Shown here piece after piece: positions 29,146 through 40,296 of a stretch of 64,000 nucleotides of DNA; within the stretch, counting starts at the first letter, position 1, and each line of letters opens with the position of its first letter. The notes beneath the pieces were generated by a model, which did no database searches, was not told the DNA's origin, and saw nothing but the letters and a program-made list of their open reading frames with translations. Source of the DNA: Clostridiales bacterium (GTDB lineage Bacteria > Bacillota > Clostridia > Tissierellales > GPF-1); the NCBI GenBank assembly GCA_013619125.1, contig JABXKS010000120.1, positions 1 to 64,000 on the forward strand, read 5' to 3'. The position numbers were made by a program, and so were the translations under genes.

Positions 29146-29192
29146 TACAAAAATGCTTGAAAAGAGATTCGGTAACGAATCAATGAGGAGGG

Positions 29193-32100
29193 ATGAATTT
29201 GCGTAAGTTTCAGAAGGTTTTGGTGGCGAATCGTGGAGAAATTGCGATTCGAATCATCCGCGCCTGCCAAGAACTAGGAATTCGAACCGTAGCGATTTAT
29301 GCGGACGAAGACCGTTTATCACTGTTTCGTACCAAAGCGGACGAAGCATATTTGATCGAAGACCCAAATCCAGTGGGGGCATACCTCAACATGGATACGA
29401 TTATTAAACTTGCAAAGAAGAAGAATGTCGATGCGATCCATCCGGGATATGGCTTTTTAGCTGAAAATCCAGTATTTGCACGTCGTTGTGAAGAAGCTGG
29501 AATTGTTTTTATCGGTCCTACTGCTGAGATGATGATGGCGCTAGGTGACAAGATTCAATCAAAAATTGTGGCGAAGAGCGTTGGTGTACCAACGATTCCT
29601 GGTGTGGAAGAACCCATTACCAGTGATGAAGATGCCTTTGAATTTGCCAAGGTGGCTGGCTATCCAGTGATGCTGAAAGCAGCCGCTGGTGGCGGTGGAC
29701 GGGGCATGCGAATCGTTCGTAAAGAAGAAAAATTGTTGCAGGAATTTCATTCAGCGCGCAGCGAGGCGGCAAAAGCCTTTGGCAACGATTCGATGTTTAT
29801 TGAAAAATATGTGGAACGACCGAAGCATATCGAAGTGCAAGTGCTGGGCGATGGATACGGCAACCTGGTTCATCTCTATGAGCGGGATTGTTCGATTCAA
29901 CGACGCCATCAAAAATTGGTGGAGTTTACGCCTTCATTGGCTTTAACTGACAAACAGCGGGAAGCGATTTGTGCGGATGCGATTCGCATTGCCAGCGCTG
30001 TCAACTATCGAAACGCTGGTACGGTCGAGTTTTTGCTCGACTCGGAAGGGCATCATTATTTTATTGAGATGAACCCAAGAATTCAGGTTGAGCATACGGT
30101 CACCGAGCTAGTGACAGGGATTGACCTGGTGCAAAGCCAGATCTTGGTTGCGCAAGGATATGAGTTGTCTTCTCCAGAGGTTGGCATAGCCAATCAAGCG
30201 GCGATTCAACCCCGCGGGTTTGCGATTCAATGCCGTGTGACGACAGAAGATCCACAGAATTCCTTTGCGCCAGATACGGGCCAATTGGACGTCTATCGAA
30301 CGGGATCCGGCTTCGGCATTCGACTCGATGGTGGCAATGGATTTGCCGGATCGGTGATTACTCCGTATTACGACAGCCTGTTGGTGAAGATCTCAGCGTA
30401 TTCGCGTACCTTTGACGACACGCGCCGTAAGGCGATTCGTGCCATCAAGGAAAGTCGAATTGAGGGCGTCAAGACCAATCAGGGATTCCTCTTGAATGTT
30501 TTGAATCATCCACGATTCATTGCGGGGAAATGTGATACGGGCTTTATTGATGGAAATCCAAGCCTATTTGATTTCCAAGAGAAGAAAAGCGATGAACGCA
30601 AGCTCTTGCTATTCTTGGCGGAAAAGATTGTCAATGAAACCCATGGGAAAAAGCAAGCTTTCGATGTTCCAGTGATTCCTGAAGTGGCAAATCCCTTCGA
30701 TCTGTCAGGAACCAAACAACTCTTGGATGCTGGCGGACCTGAAGCTGTTGTGAATTGGATCAAAGACCAAAAGAAACTCTTATTGACGGATACGACATTG
30801 CGGGACGCGCATCAGTCTTTGATGGCAACGCGAGTGAGAAGTCGTGATATGATCAAGATCGCTAGAGCGACTGCCACCTATGGCCGAGATCTGTTTTCGG
30901 TTGAGATGTGGGGCGGCGCGACATATGACGTCAGCTATCGATTCCTGAAGGAATCTCCTTGGGAACGATTGGATGAGCTCAGAAAGCGGATGCCGAATGT
31001 GATGTTCCAGATGTTGCTTCGCGGATCCAATGCGGTTGGATACAAGAATTATCCGGATAACGTGATTCGAGAATTTGTGAAGGAAGCGGCTGATCATGGA
31101 ATTGACGTTTTCCGAATCTTTGATTCTCTCAACTGGTTAGAAGGAATGAAGATTGCAACAGAGTCCGTCTTGGCGGCGGGTAAAATTGCGGAAGTCTGCA
31201 TGTGCTATACCGGAGATATTTTAAATCCGGACAAGACCAAGTATGATTTGAATTACTATATTAGTTTGGCGAAAGAAATTGAAGCGACAGGTGCTCATAT
31301 CCTCGGCATCAAAGATATGTCAGCCTTGCTGAAGCCGGCTGCCGCTTATCAGCTGGTAAAGGCATTGAAGCAGGAAATTTCAATCCCCATTCACCTGCAC
31401 ACCCATGATACATCCGGCAATGGCGTGGCTACCGTTTTGATGGCAGCTATGGCGGGCGTTGATATTGTGGACAGTGCGGTCAATGGTATGAGCGGGTTGA
31501 CAAGTCAACCGGCCCTCAACTCCATTGTAGCGGCATTGGAGAACACCGAACGTGATACGGGAATTGAACCGGAAGAGATGCAACAAATTTCCGATTACTG
31601 GGTTGCTGTTCGGGACGTCTATGCTGGATTTGAGTCAGATCTGAAATCAGGCACGGCAGAAATTTACAAGTATGAGATTCCTGGCGGGCAGTATTCGAAC
31701 CTGAAGCCTCAGGTGGAAAGCTTTGGCTTGGGTCATCGTTTTGCAGAGGTTAAACGAAAATATATCGAAGCAAACAAGTTGTTTGGCGACATTATCAAGG
31801 TAACCCCGTCTTCAAAAGCAGTTGGCGATATGGCGATCTTTATGGTGCAAAACGAGTTGGATGCGGCAAATATATACGAGAAGGGTGTGGACTTGGCCTT
31901 CCCTGATTCGGTTGTTGATTTCTTCAAGGGCATGATGGGTCAGCCAGTAGGTGGATTCGATAAGACCTTGCAGAATATTGTATTGAAGGGCGAAGAACCG
32001 ATAACCGTTCGTCCGGGTCTATTGTTGGAAGCGGTTGATTTTGACGCGCTCCGCACGGACTTGGCGGTGCGATACGACCGTGAGTTTAGCCGGACTGATC

Positions 32101-32645
32101 TATTGAGTGCAGCGCTTTATCCGAAGGTGTTTGAAGATTTCTTGAAATTCGGTGAAGAGTATGGTGATTTTATGCGAATGGAAAGTGATGTGTTCTTCCA
32201 TGGTCTTCGGGAGGGCGAGGAAGCTAGAATTGACATGGCCAAAGGAAAAAGCCATATGGTAAAGCTGGTTGGCATCAGCAAAATTGATGAAGATGGGATG
32301 CGCCAGGTTGTATTTGAAGTGGATGGCTTCCGTCGTGAAATCGGCGTAGAAGACAAAAATGCAGTAACTTTGTCGACAAACGCGAAAGCGCAGAAGGCAG
32401 ATCCTGAGAATCCATTCCACATCGGAGCGGGGATCCCAGGCAAGATCATTGAGATCTTGGTCAAGGAAGGCGACTCGGTTTCTGAGAATCAGCCATTATT
32501 GATTGTGGAAGCCATGAAAATGGAGACGCAAATGGTTGCTCCGTTTGATGGTGTGGTCAGTCGTATTTTGACTCATAAGGATCAACAAGTGGAAAGCGGA
32601 GAATTACTAATGGAATTGGCTGAAAGTTTTTTTGAAGAAGAATAA
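29193..32645 (+). CDS. pyc: Pyruvate carboxylase
   Basis: 1150 aa: biotin carboxylase (KVLVANRGEIAIRIIRACQ), carboxyltransferase (TTLRDAHQSLMATRVR), biotinyl EAMKMET. Confidence 0.98.
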   Translation: MNLRKFQKVLVANRGEIAIRIIRACQELGIRTVAIYADEDRLSLFRTKADEAYLIEDPNPVGAYLNMDTIIKLAKKKNVDAIHPGYGFLAENPVFARRCEEAGIVFIGPTAEMMMALGDKIQSKIVAKSVGVPTIPGVEEPITSDEDAFEFAKVAGYPVMLKAAAGGGGRGMRIVRKEEKLLQEFHSARSEAAKAFGNDSMFIEKYVERPKHIEVQVLGDGYGNLVHLYERDCSIQRRHQKLVEFTPSLALTDKQREAICADAIRIASAVNYRNAGTVEFLLDSEGHHYFIEMNPRIQVEHTVTELVTGIDLVQSQILVAQGYELSSPEVGIANQAAIQPRGFAIQCRVTTEDPQNSFAPDTGQLDVYRTGSGFGIRLDGGNGFAGSVITPYYDSLLVKISAYSRTFDDTRRKAIRAIKESRIEGVKTNQGFLLNVLNHPRFIAGKCDTGFIDGNPSLFDFQEKKSDERKLLLFLAEKIVNETHGKKQAFDVPVIPEVANPFDLSGTKQLLDAGGPEAVVNWIKDQKKLLLTDTTLRDAHQSLMATRVRSRDMIKIARATATYGRDLFSVEMWGGATYDVSYRFLKESPWERLDELRKRMPNVMFQMLLRGSNAVGYKNYPDNVIREFVKEAADHGIDVFRIFDSLNWLEGMKIATESVLAAGKIAEVCMCYTGDILNPDKTKYDLNYYISLAKEIEATGAHILGIKDMSALLKPAAAYQLVKALKQEISIPIHLHTHDTSGNGVATVLMAAMAGVDIVDSAVNGMSGLTSQPALNSIVAALENTERDTGIEPEEMQQISDYWVAVRDVYAGFESDLKSGTAEIYKYEIPGGQYSNLKPQVESFGLGHRFAEVKRKYIEANKLFGDIIKVTPSSKAVGDMAIFMVQNELDAANIYEKGVDLAFPDSVVDFFKGMMGQPVGGFDKTLQNIVLKGEEPITVRPGLLLEAVDFDALRTDLAVRYDREFSRTDLLSAALYPKVFEDFLKFGEEYGDFMRMESDVFFHGLREGEEARIDMAKGKSHMVKLVGISKIDEDGMRQVVFEVDGFRREIGVEDKNAVTLSTNAKAQKADPENPFHIGAGIPGKIIEILVKEGDSVSENQPLLIVEAMKMETQMVAPFDGVVSRILTHKDQQVESGELLMELAESFFEEE

Positions 32646-32656
32646 GAAAGATATAA

Positions 32657-32699
32657 AAAAAGCGTCCTGCCACAGAAAGTGTGGCAGGACGCTTTTGTC
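32657..32699. terminator. Bidirectional terminator
   Basis: AAAAGCGTCCTGCCAC-AGAAAGT-GTGGCAGGACGCTTTT. Confidence 0.9.
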
Positions 32700-32701
32700 T
32701 T

Positions 32702-34630
32702 TTAGTACCGTAAACTTCTAGGTAATTCATTTTCATCGATTGAGTAATAGAGGGTATTGATCGACCGATCTGAAAAATAGATGACCAGCTCGTAATCGGT
32801 AGGCCTCCAATAGCGGTCGCCTGTGTTATTGATAAAAGTGATTAAGTCTTGAACGGTTTCAGGATCGTTGATCACTTTGTCGGTTTTTGGATCTTCCGTG
32901 GATAGCAAGTGAATACTCTCGATTTCATCCATGGTCAACACCAGTCGGTCCATGCGTTCGGAGCTTGTCAATTGCGAGACGGTTTTTTCAAATTGATTGC
33001 GTAAGGGCATATCCAAGAGGGTCTGTCCGTCCTGGTCCAGGAAGTGGGCATAGGCAAATTCTGCATTCCTTTCATCATCCGGCAGATAGTTCCAATAGGT
33101 TCCACCCTGAATCTCATGAATATCGCTTTGAATGGCTTCTGTCAACAATCGGATTTCACTGGGACTGGTTATCGTAATGACACGCCCAGGCAGATTGTTT
33201 GACGACAATCGTAGGGTCGCAATCTGACTAGAATGCATGGAAAGAATCGGGAAATTTTGAGTTATAATCTCTGGATCCGCAAGGTACTCACGATAGGTGG
33301 AGTTCAAAAAGCCGTCGTCGAGTGTGTAGACTCGCCTGCTATGACCATCATGATTTAGGTAATAGTTGCAGTAAATCATTTCCGTGTTGGGACTTCCCTC
33401 TGGGAGATTTTTAGCGATCATTTCAACTTGAAGCGCCAGAGCTTTTTCTTTTATGGGTAGGCTGATCGGATCTGTGTCATCCTCCATATTGAAATAGTAC
33501 TGATTGTAACTGGATATGGAGAGTGCTTGTATTGATTCGGCCTGGGGCTGCCAGTTTTGTATACCGATAAGATCCATGCGCATACCGCCGATCAAGATGG
33601 TGGAGAGTCCGATAAAGACAAGGAAACTTTTCCATTTGTTCCAGATATGGAAGCTCTTTTGAATTAAGACTTCTGCCAGAAAGAACCCGAAAAGTCCGCC
33701 CAATCCATAGCCGATATAGAGCCAAGTAGGGATCTCATTGGACAAGAGATAAAAGAATGGGCCAAGAACCATCATAAAGCTGAAACCCATGCCGTATTTA
33801 AAGATTCGGTTGAGCTTGGGGAAGGCAATGACATTGCCCGCTGATTCCAAAGCACGAATGCGATACAAGAGGTAGGCGCCAAGGAAGATCAGGAGTCCGA
33901 CAACAAGATAGATTAAATCTTGAAGATATGGGAATCCATTTCTTAGGCTGACCCGCATAATCGGCATCCACCAGGAGAAACGTTCTGAGAAATTGAATGA
34001 ATAATTGTAAGTCTGAATCATCAAGCTCATATTTACCAGACTCAAGGCATACATCCCTAATGGGAAGAGATAGGCGATTACAGTGAACAACCCGTGGGTT
34101 GGAATCATCCCGGTTAATAATCCCATAAAAATGGTGATCGACGTATGCAGGAGTAGAAAAATACTGCCGTGGATCATCCATTGAAGCAGGTACTTCCATT
34201 CCAAAACGCTTTGGAATTCTGGTGTCAAGCCTTTTAGCATATAGACAACAATTCCTGTTAGCATCAAAGGAACCCAGACGGTGCAATAGGCGATCAAGCC
34301 TCTGCCCAGTAGAAGATCCATTCGTGTAACGGGTAATTGATGGACCAAGTCGACTCGGTTTTTCTGATGCAGGTGGCTGAAGATAATCAGCACGCTGATA
34401 ACGGGGGCGAGTAAGACATATACAATCAAAAGCGAATTTTCGAAATTTTGTATTTTTTCCGCGTAAGCGATCATTTCATCTCCAAAGTTCATGGAGCTGT
34501 GGGAGCGGAACATCAGCATACGGGTTGGTAGAACGCTTAAAAGTAATCCAGCCCAGCCAATGCATAGCCATTTGTATTGTTTGCAGCCGTTTAAAAAGAT
34601 GGCGCGAATGCGTTTGATCATATCAGTCAT
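32702..34630 (-). CDS. ABC-2 type transporter permease
   Basis: Multi-TM; FSHLHQKNRVDLVHQLPVTRMDLLLGRGLIAY; follows YtrB-like ATPase. Confidence 0.82.
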   Translation of the reverse strand: MTDMIKRIRAIFLNGCKQYKWLCIGWAGLLLSVLPTRMLMFRSHSSMNFGDEMIAYAEKIQNFENSLLIVYVLLAPVISVLIIFSHLHQKNRVDLVHQLPVTRMDLLLGRGLIAYCTVWVPLMLTGIVVYMLKGLTPEFQSVLEWKYLLQWMIHGSIFLLLHTSITIFMGLLTGMIPTHGLFTVIAYLFPLGMYALSLVNMSLMIQTYNYSFNFSERFSWWMPIMRVSLRNGFPYLQDLIYLVVGLLIFLGAYLLYRIRALESAGNVIAFPKLNRIFKYGMGFSFMMVLGPFFYLLSNEIPTWLYIGYGLGGLFGFFLAEVLIQKSFHIWNKWKSFLVFIGLSTILIGGMRMDLIGIQNWQPQAESIQALSISSYNQYYFNMEDDTDPISLPIKEKALALQVEMIAKNLPEGSPNTEMIYCNYYLNHDGHSRRVYTLDDGFLNSTYREYLADPEIITQNFPILSMHSSQIATLRLSSNNLPGRVITITSPSEIRLLTEAIQSDIHEIQGGTYWNYLPDDERNAEFAYAHFLDQDGQTLLDMPLRNQFEKTVSQLTSSERMDRLVLTMDEIESIHLLSTEDPKTDKVINDPETVQDLITFINNTGDRYWRPTDYELVIYFSDRSINTLYYSIDENELPRSLRY

Positions 34631-35504
34631 TTTGGGCGCCCTCCACTTCATGAATAAAGATTTCTTCCAGACTTAAGGGAATGAAATCGCAAACCACAGG
34701 GTGGGTTGCTTGCACTCGTTCGAAAATTTCGCGCCGATTTCCGCGGGCGATGATGGTATATACACTGCCGGTTCGCTTGACGGAGATGGTGTCTAAATCC
34801 TGCAAGGGAAAATCGATAGGCATGTTTTGATAGGCTACTTGTATCTTATGGAGATCATTCTTCAGGGTGTTCATTTCGCGGGCTAGAATCAACTTGCCAT
34901 CTTCTAAAATGGCGATATGATCACATAGGTCTTCCAGTTCCCGCAAGTTGTGGGACGAGATAATGATTGTCGTTTCCTTCAGGGTGACATCCTCAATCAT
35001 CAGATCACGAACCTGTTTTCGAATCATGGGATCCAATCCGTCGATGGGCTCATCAAGCACCAAAACCTCGACGCCCTTGCATAGGGTCAGCCAGAAGGTT
35101 GCCTGTTTTTGCATGCCCTTGGACAGGGTGCGGATCTTCTTTTGATCACTGAATTGGAAGATGCGTTTCAGGTAGTGGTAACGCTCATAGTCCCAATTCG
35201 GATAGATTCGCGCGTATAGTTTCGCCATTTCTTCTGTTGTATAATGGAGATGGTATAGCGGTTGATCAGACAGATATCCGATTTTCGCTTTTGCCTCGGG
35301 ATTTTCATAGATGGGTTTTCCATTTAGCAAAACATCCCCATCATCCTGGCGGTAGATGCCTACCAAGTGTTTTATCAGGGTTGTTTTACCAGATCCGTTG
35401 GGACCGACGAGGCCGTAGATGGATCCTTTTGAAACTGAGATGCTGACGTCGTTGACTGCGACTAGATTTCCGAATTTTTTTGTCAGATGAATGGTTTCAA
35501 TCAT
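34623..35504 (-). CDS. ABC transporter ATP-binding protein
   Basis: GLVGPNGSGKTTLIKHLVGIY...LSKGMQKQATFWLTLCKGVEVLVLDEPIDGLD. Confidence 0.94.
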   Translation of the reverse strand: MIETIHLTKKFGNLVAVNDVSISVSKGSIYGLVGPNGSGKTTLIKHLVGIYRQDDGDVLLNGKPIYENPEAKAKIGYLSDQPLYHLHYTTEEMAKLYARIYPNWDYERYHYLKRIFQFSDQKKIRTLSKGMQKQATFWLTLCKGVEVLVLDEPIDGLDPMIRKQVRDLMIEDVTLKETTIIISSHNLRELEDLCDHIAILEDGKLILAREMNTLKNDLHKIQVAYQNMPIDFPLQDLDTISVKRTGSVYTIIARGNRREIFERVQATHPVVCDFIPLSLEEIFIHEVEGAQND

Positions 35505-35883
35505 GGGAAATCTCCTCCTTGTCTGTAATAAAAGGGGTTATACAAGCGAACAACCGCTCTCTTGGAATTTTTAGGTAACGTGCCTCGTAAAGAAGATGCT
35601 CGATTTCCATCATGATTTGTTCTTCTCTAAGGGGATCATGGATGTGTTCGGGGGAAGCGACATAAGAGCCACGGCCCTGGATGGTGTAGAGATATCCGGT
35701 TCTTTCCAATTCCTTGTATGCCTTTTGAATGGTATTGGGGTTCACTCCTGTGGATTGAGCGAGTTCTCGTACAGAGGGCATGCGTTCATCGGGAGACAAT
35801 ACTTCGCGAAGGATTAATTGGCGGATCTTCACCAACACTTGTTCATATAAGGGGACGCGATTATAGGGATCGATTTGTATCAA
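35497..35883 (-). CDS. GntR family regulator, YtrA type
   Basis: PLYEQVLVKIRQLILREVLSPDERMPSVRELAQSTGVNPNTIQKAYKELERTGYL; TTG start with AGGAGGTGG. Confidence 0.92.
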   Translation of the reverse strand: MIQIDPYNRVPLYEQVLVKIRQLILREVLSPDERMPSVRELAQSTGVNPNTIQKAYKELERTGYLYTIQGRGSYVASPEHIHDPLREEQIMMEIEHLLYEARYLKIPRERLFACITPFITDKEEISHD

Positions 35884-35899
35884 GAGACCACCTCCTAAG

Positions 35900-35920
35900 T
35901 GTATTATGATACATAATACA
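35900..35920. promoter_or_regulatory. Perfect 9-3-9 palindrome, candidate GntR operator
   Basis: TGTATTATG-ATA-CATAATACA directly upstream of the gntR-ABC operon. Confidence 0.7.
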
Positions 35921-36017
35921 GTTCGATCACTTGTAGTTTAATTGAAGCGTATCTGGTTGTCAAGGACAACATTAAGGCCATTCCTTTTGAGGAATTCGGG
36001 AAATTCAGGCTTTAACC

Positions 36018-36046
36018 TTGACTAACTGCTTCGAGTTTGCTAATAT
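36018..36046 (+). promoter_or_regulatory. guaBA promoter
   Basis: TTGACT-N17-TAATAT. Confidence 0.65.
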
Positions 36047-36072
36047 ACTTAATTAAGTCAAAAGAATATTGT

Positions 36073-36137
36073 TCATATATCATCCGGGATTTGGCCGGAA
36101 AGTATCTACCAGAAAGCCGTAAACTTTTTGACTATGA
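36073..36137 (+). promoter_or_regulatory. Guanine riboswitch aptamer (purine class)
   Basis: TCATATATCATCCGGGATTTGGCCGGAAAGTATCTACCAGAAAGCCGTAAACTTTTTGACTATGA: P1 TCATA/TATGA, P2 CCGG/CCGG, J2/3 TNTCTACC, P3, J3/1 GACTATG with the guanine-specifying C. Confidence 0.93.
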
Positions 36138-36157
36138 GCAGACCTACCACAAGTGTA

Positions 36158-36188
36158 TGGTTCTGCGCGTAGTCAAGGACCAGTTTTT
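36158..36188 (+). terminator. Riboswitch expression-platform terminator
   Basis: TGGTTCT ... AGGACCA then GTTTTT; alternative pairing GACTATG(36130)/CGTAGTC(36168) overlaps it. Confidence 0.65.
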
Positions 36189-36209
36189 ATATTTTGAGGA
36201 GGCGCATGA

Positions 36210-37685
<1,476 letters not shown>

Positions 37686-37723
37686 TATTCGATCATAATG
37701 GTTCGCTAGATATAGGAGGAAAC

Positions 37724-39256
37724 ATGAAAAAAAGTTTGGTATTGGTGATGGATTTTGGTGGGCAGTATGCCCAGTTGATCGCGCGCCGTGTACGTGAATC
37801 AAAAACATATTGCGAGATTGTACCATATAGAATCTCTGCTGAAGAGATTAAAAAACGAGCGCCGGAAGGAATTATTTTCTCTGGTGGCCCGAATAGTGTT
37901 TATGCAGAAAATGCACCAGAAGTGGATCCAGCCATTTTTGAGTTGGGAATCCCCGTTCTAGGCATCTGCTATGGCGCGCAATTGATGGCAAAAGCCTTCG
38001 GCGGCGTAGTATCTCACGCGACGGATCGTGAGTACGGCAAGGTTGAATTGCAAGTCGACAAGACGGAAGGACTGTTAAAAGGAATTACGTCATCGGTTTG
38101 CTGGATGAGCCATACGGACTTCATCTCAGAAGCACCAGAAGGTTTTGAAGTCATTGCCCATACGGACAGCTGTCCGATTGCCGGCATGCAGAATACAGAG
38201 AAGAAGTTTTATGCGATCCAGTTCCATCCAGAAGTGGAGCATACAGAGCAAGGCACGCAATTGCTTTTAAACTTTCTATACAAAGAATGCGGTTTGACTG
38301 GCGATTGGGACATGGGGGACTATGCCCGTGAGATGATCGCTAAGATCAAGGAAGAAATTGGCGATAAGAAGGCAATTTGTGCCCTTTCAGGCGGTGTAGA
38401 CTCTTCTGTGGCGGCTCTAATGGTTCACCAGGCCATTGGCGATAATCTAACCTGCGTGTTTGTCGATCACGGACTTTTGAGAAAAGACGAAGGCGATTGG
38501 GTGGAGAAGGTATTCGGTGAACGTTTTGATATGAAATTGATTCGCGTCAATGCTCAAGAGCGTTTCTTGTCGAAGCTGAAAGGCGTAACTGATCCAGAAA
38601 CAAAACGAAAGATTATTGGCGAAGAATTCATTCGCGTATTTGAAGAAGAGAAGAACAAGCTTTCGGACGCGGATTATCTGGTGCAAGGAACCATTTACCC
38701 AGATGTTATCGAGTCCGGCGGTTCTGCCGAATCTGAAGTCATCAAATCTCACCATAACGTGGGCGGACTTCCAGATGACGTTGATTTCAAATTGTGCGAG
38801 CCACTAAGAGAACTCTTTAAAGACGAGGTTAGAAAAGTTGGTTTGGAAGTTGGGTTGGATGAGGATCTTGTTTATCGTCAACCATTCCCAGGACCAGGAC
38901 TTGCAATCCGTGTAATTGGTGAGATTACCGATGAAAAGTTGGAAATTCTGAGAGAAGCAGACTATGTGTATCGAGATGAGATTGCGAAAGCTGGCTTGGA
39001 TCGAGAGATCTGGCAATACTTTGCCGTAATGACAGGTCTTCGCAGCGTCGGCGTGATGGGTGATGGCAGAACCTACAGCTATACCATTGCACTACGTGCA
39101 GTAACCAGCTCCGATGGCATGACATCGGATTGGGCGAAGATTCCATTTGAAGTCTTAGAGAAGATCTCATCGAGAATCGTCAACCAAGTTGACCATGTGA
39201 ATCGTATTGTGTACGATATTACAACTAAGCCACCAAGTACAATTGAGTGGGAATAA
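37724..39256 (+). CDS. guaA: GMP synthase (glutamine-hydrolysing)
   Basis: [51 protein letters not shown]. Confidence 0.98.
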   Translation: MKKSLVLVMDFGGQYAQLIARRVRESKTYCEIVPYRISAEEIKKRAPEGIIFSGGPNSVYAENAPEVDPAIFELGIPVLGICYGAQLMAKAFGGVVSHATDREYGKVELQVDKTEGLLKGITSSVCWMSHTDFISEAPEGFEVIAHTDSCPIAGMQNTEKKFYAIQFHPEVEHTEQGTQLLLNFLYKECGLTGDWDMGDYAREMIAKIKEEIGDKKAICALSGGVDSSVAALMVHQAIGDNLTCVFVDHGLLRKDEGDWVEKVFGERFDMKLIRVNAQERFLSKLKGVTDPETKRKIIGEEFIRVFEEEKNKLSDADYLVQGTIYPDVIESGGSAESEVIKSHHNVGGLPDDVDFKLCEPLRELFKDEVRKVGLEVGLDEDLVYRQPFPGPGLAIRVIGEITDEKLEILREADYVYRDEIAKAGLDREIWQYFAVMTGLRSVGVMGDGRTYSYTIALRAVTSSDGMTSDWAKIPFEVLEKISSRIVNQVDHVNRIVYDITTKPPSTIEWE

Positions 39257-39264
39257 AAATACAA

Positions 39265-39310
39265 AAACCTGCAACCCCGATGAATACTGGGATTGCAGGT
39301 TTCTTTTTTA
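39265..39310. terminator. guaBA terminator
   Basis: AAACCTGCAACCCC...GGGATTGCAGGTTT + T run. Confidence 0.82.
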
Positions 39311-39355
39311 GTAAAGCATACTAATAGCGTACTAATAGAGACTTATATTTATTGA

Positions 39356-40036
39356 CTACTCGTATGTTAGCCCAATATATTCTTCTTCATATTCCCATCG
39401 ATGCTTATTGTAAGGGCAGAAGTCTTGGCAGTGATCACAGCCGATCGTAAAGTTATCGAAAATGAGATCAGCTTTAAATGCGATACACTTTTCTGTATCT
39501 TTTGAGCTTTTTGTAAGAGCTTTTTCTGGGCAAGTTTTAACACATATACCACAGTGTCCAGGACAATCTGTCGGTGGCTCATCAAAGTCACAGGTTAAAT
39601 CTACATCCAATAGCCATGCATGTAAATGACAATAAGAGCCTTCCTCTGTATAGAAATATCCATTTTTTCTTGTAATGCCAATACCCATTTCAGCAGCAAT
39701 ACTATTTTTTATAGAGGACGCTAAGGTCGTCATATCTAGATGTTTTATTCTTTCTTTTGATAGTAATGCTTCAAATTCTGTGGCTGCATCATTTTCATGA
39801 GAGTGTTTTATATAACGTCCTTTAAATAAATCTTTTTTGCTAACCTTACCTTCTAATTGAGAGGGTATTCTATAAAAGTTATAGTGAAAGGTTGCAATGA
39901 TTATTGAATTAGCCCATGGGTGATCTTGTTTGATCTTTTCTATCGATTTATTTTCGATATCACTAAATTTTAATGCACCAATCCGGCTATATCCTACAGC
40001 CAGTCCTTCGTCATATAGCAATTCTGAAATATCCAT
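39356..40036 (-). CDS. Epoxyqueuosine reductase-like double-cluster 4Fe-4S protein
   Basis: CPGHCGICVKTCPEKALTK and CDHCQDFCPYN ferredoxin motifs; QueG-like N-terminus. Confidence 0.72.
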   Translation of the reverse strand: MDISELLYDEGLAVGYSRIGALKFSDIENKSIEKIKQDHPWANSIIIATFHYNFYRIPSQLEGKVSKKDLFKGRYIKHSHENDAATEFEALLSKERIKHLDMTTLASSIKNSIAAEMGIGITRKNGYFYTEEGSYCHLHAWLLDVDLTCDFDEPPTDCPGHCGICVKTCPEKALTKSSKDTEKCIAFKADLIFDNFTIGCDHCQDFCPYNKHRWEYEEEYIGLTYE

Positions 40037-40196
40037 TTGACCTCTTTTCTTTTTCCGTTAGTTTAACTTCATTTAGTTTAACAGAAATTAGATTCAATTG
40101 TTAAATGGAATGCTTATATAGAACTCGGGATTTTTGTAGAGTGTACTGATATACGAATGATTTTCTCGAAAAGATGGTTTTTATTCGGTTTTTATA

Positions 40197-40225
40197 TAGA
40201 CAATTTTTGTTTTACGTATTACAAT
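40197..40225 (+). promoter_or_regulatory. Promoter of M20 hydrolase/OsmC genes
   Basis: TAGACA-N17-TACAAT; inverted repeat GTAAC-N6-GTTAC at 40239-40254 just downstream. Confidence 0.6.
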
Positions 40226-40296
40226 ATGAGTCGTGAGTGTAACGGAATTGTTACGAAATAGTAAAAAATAGAAAGTTGGAAGGAAGTCATCAATCT

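Noticed and set aside
40226-40261. 11-codon ORF MSRECNGIVTK just after the M20 promoter
   Set aside because: Starts within a few nt of the -10 element with no Shine-Dalgarno; likely chance
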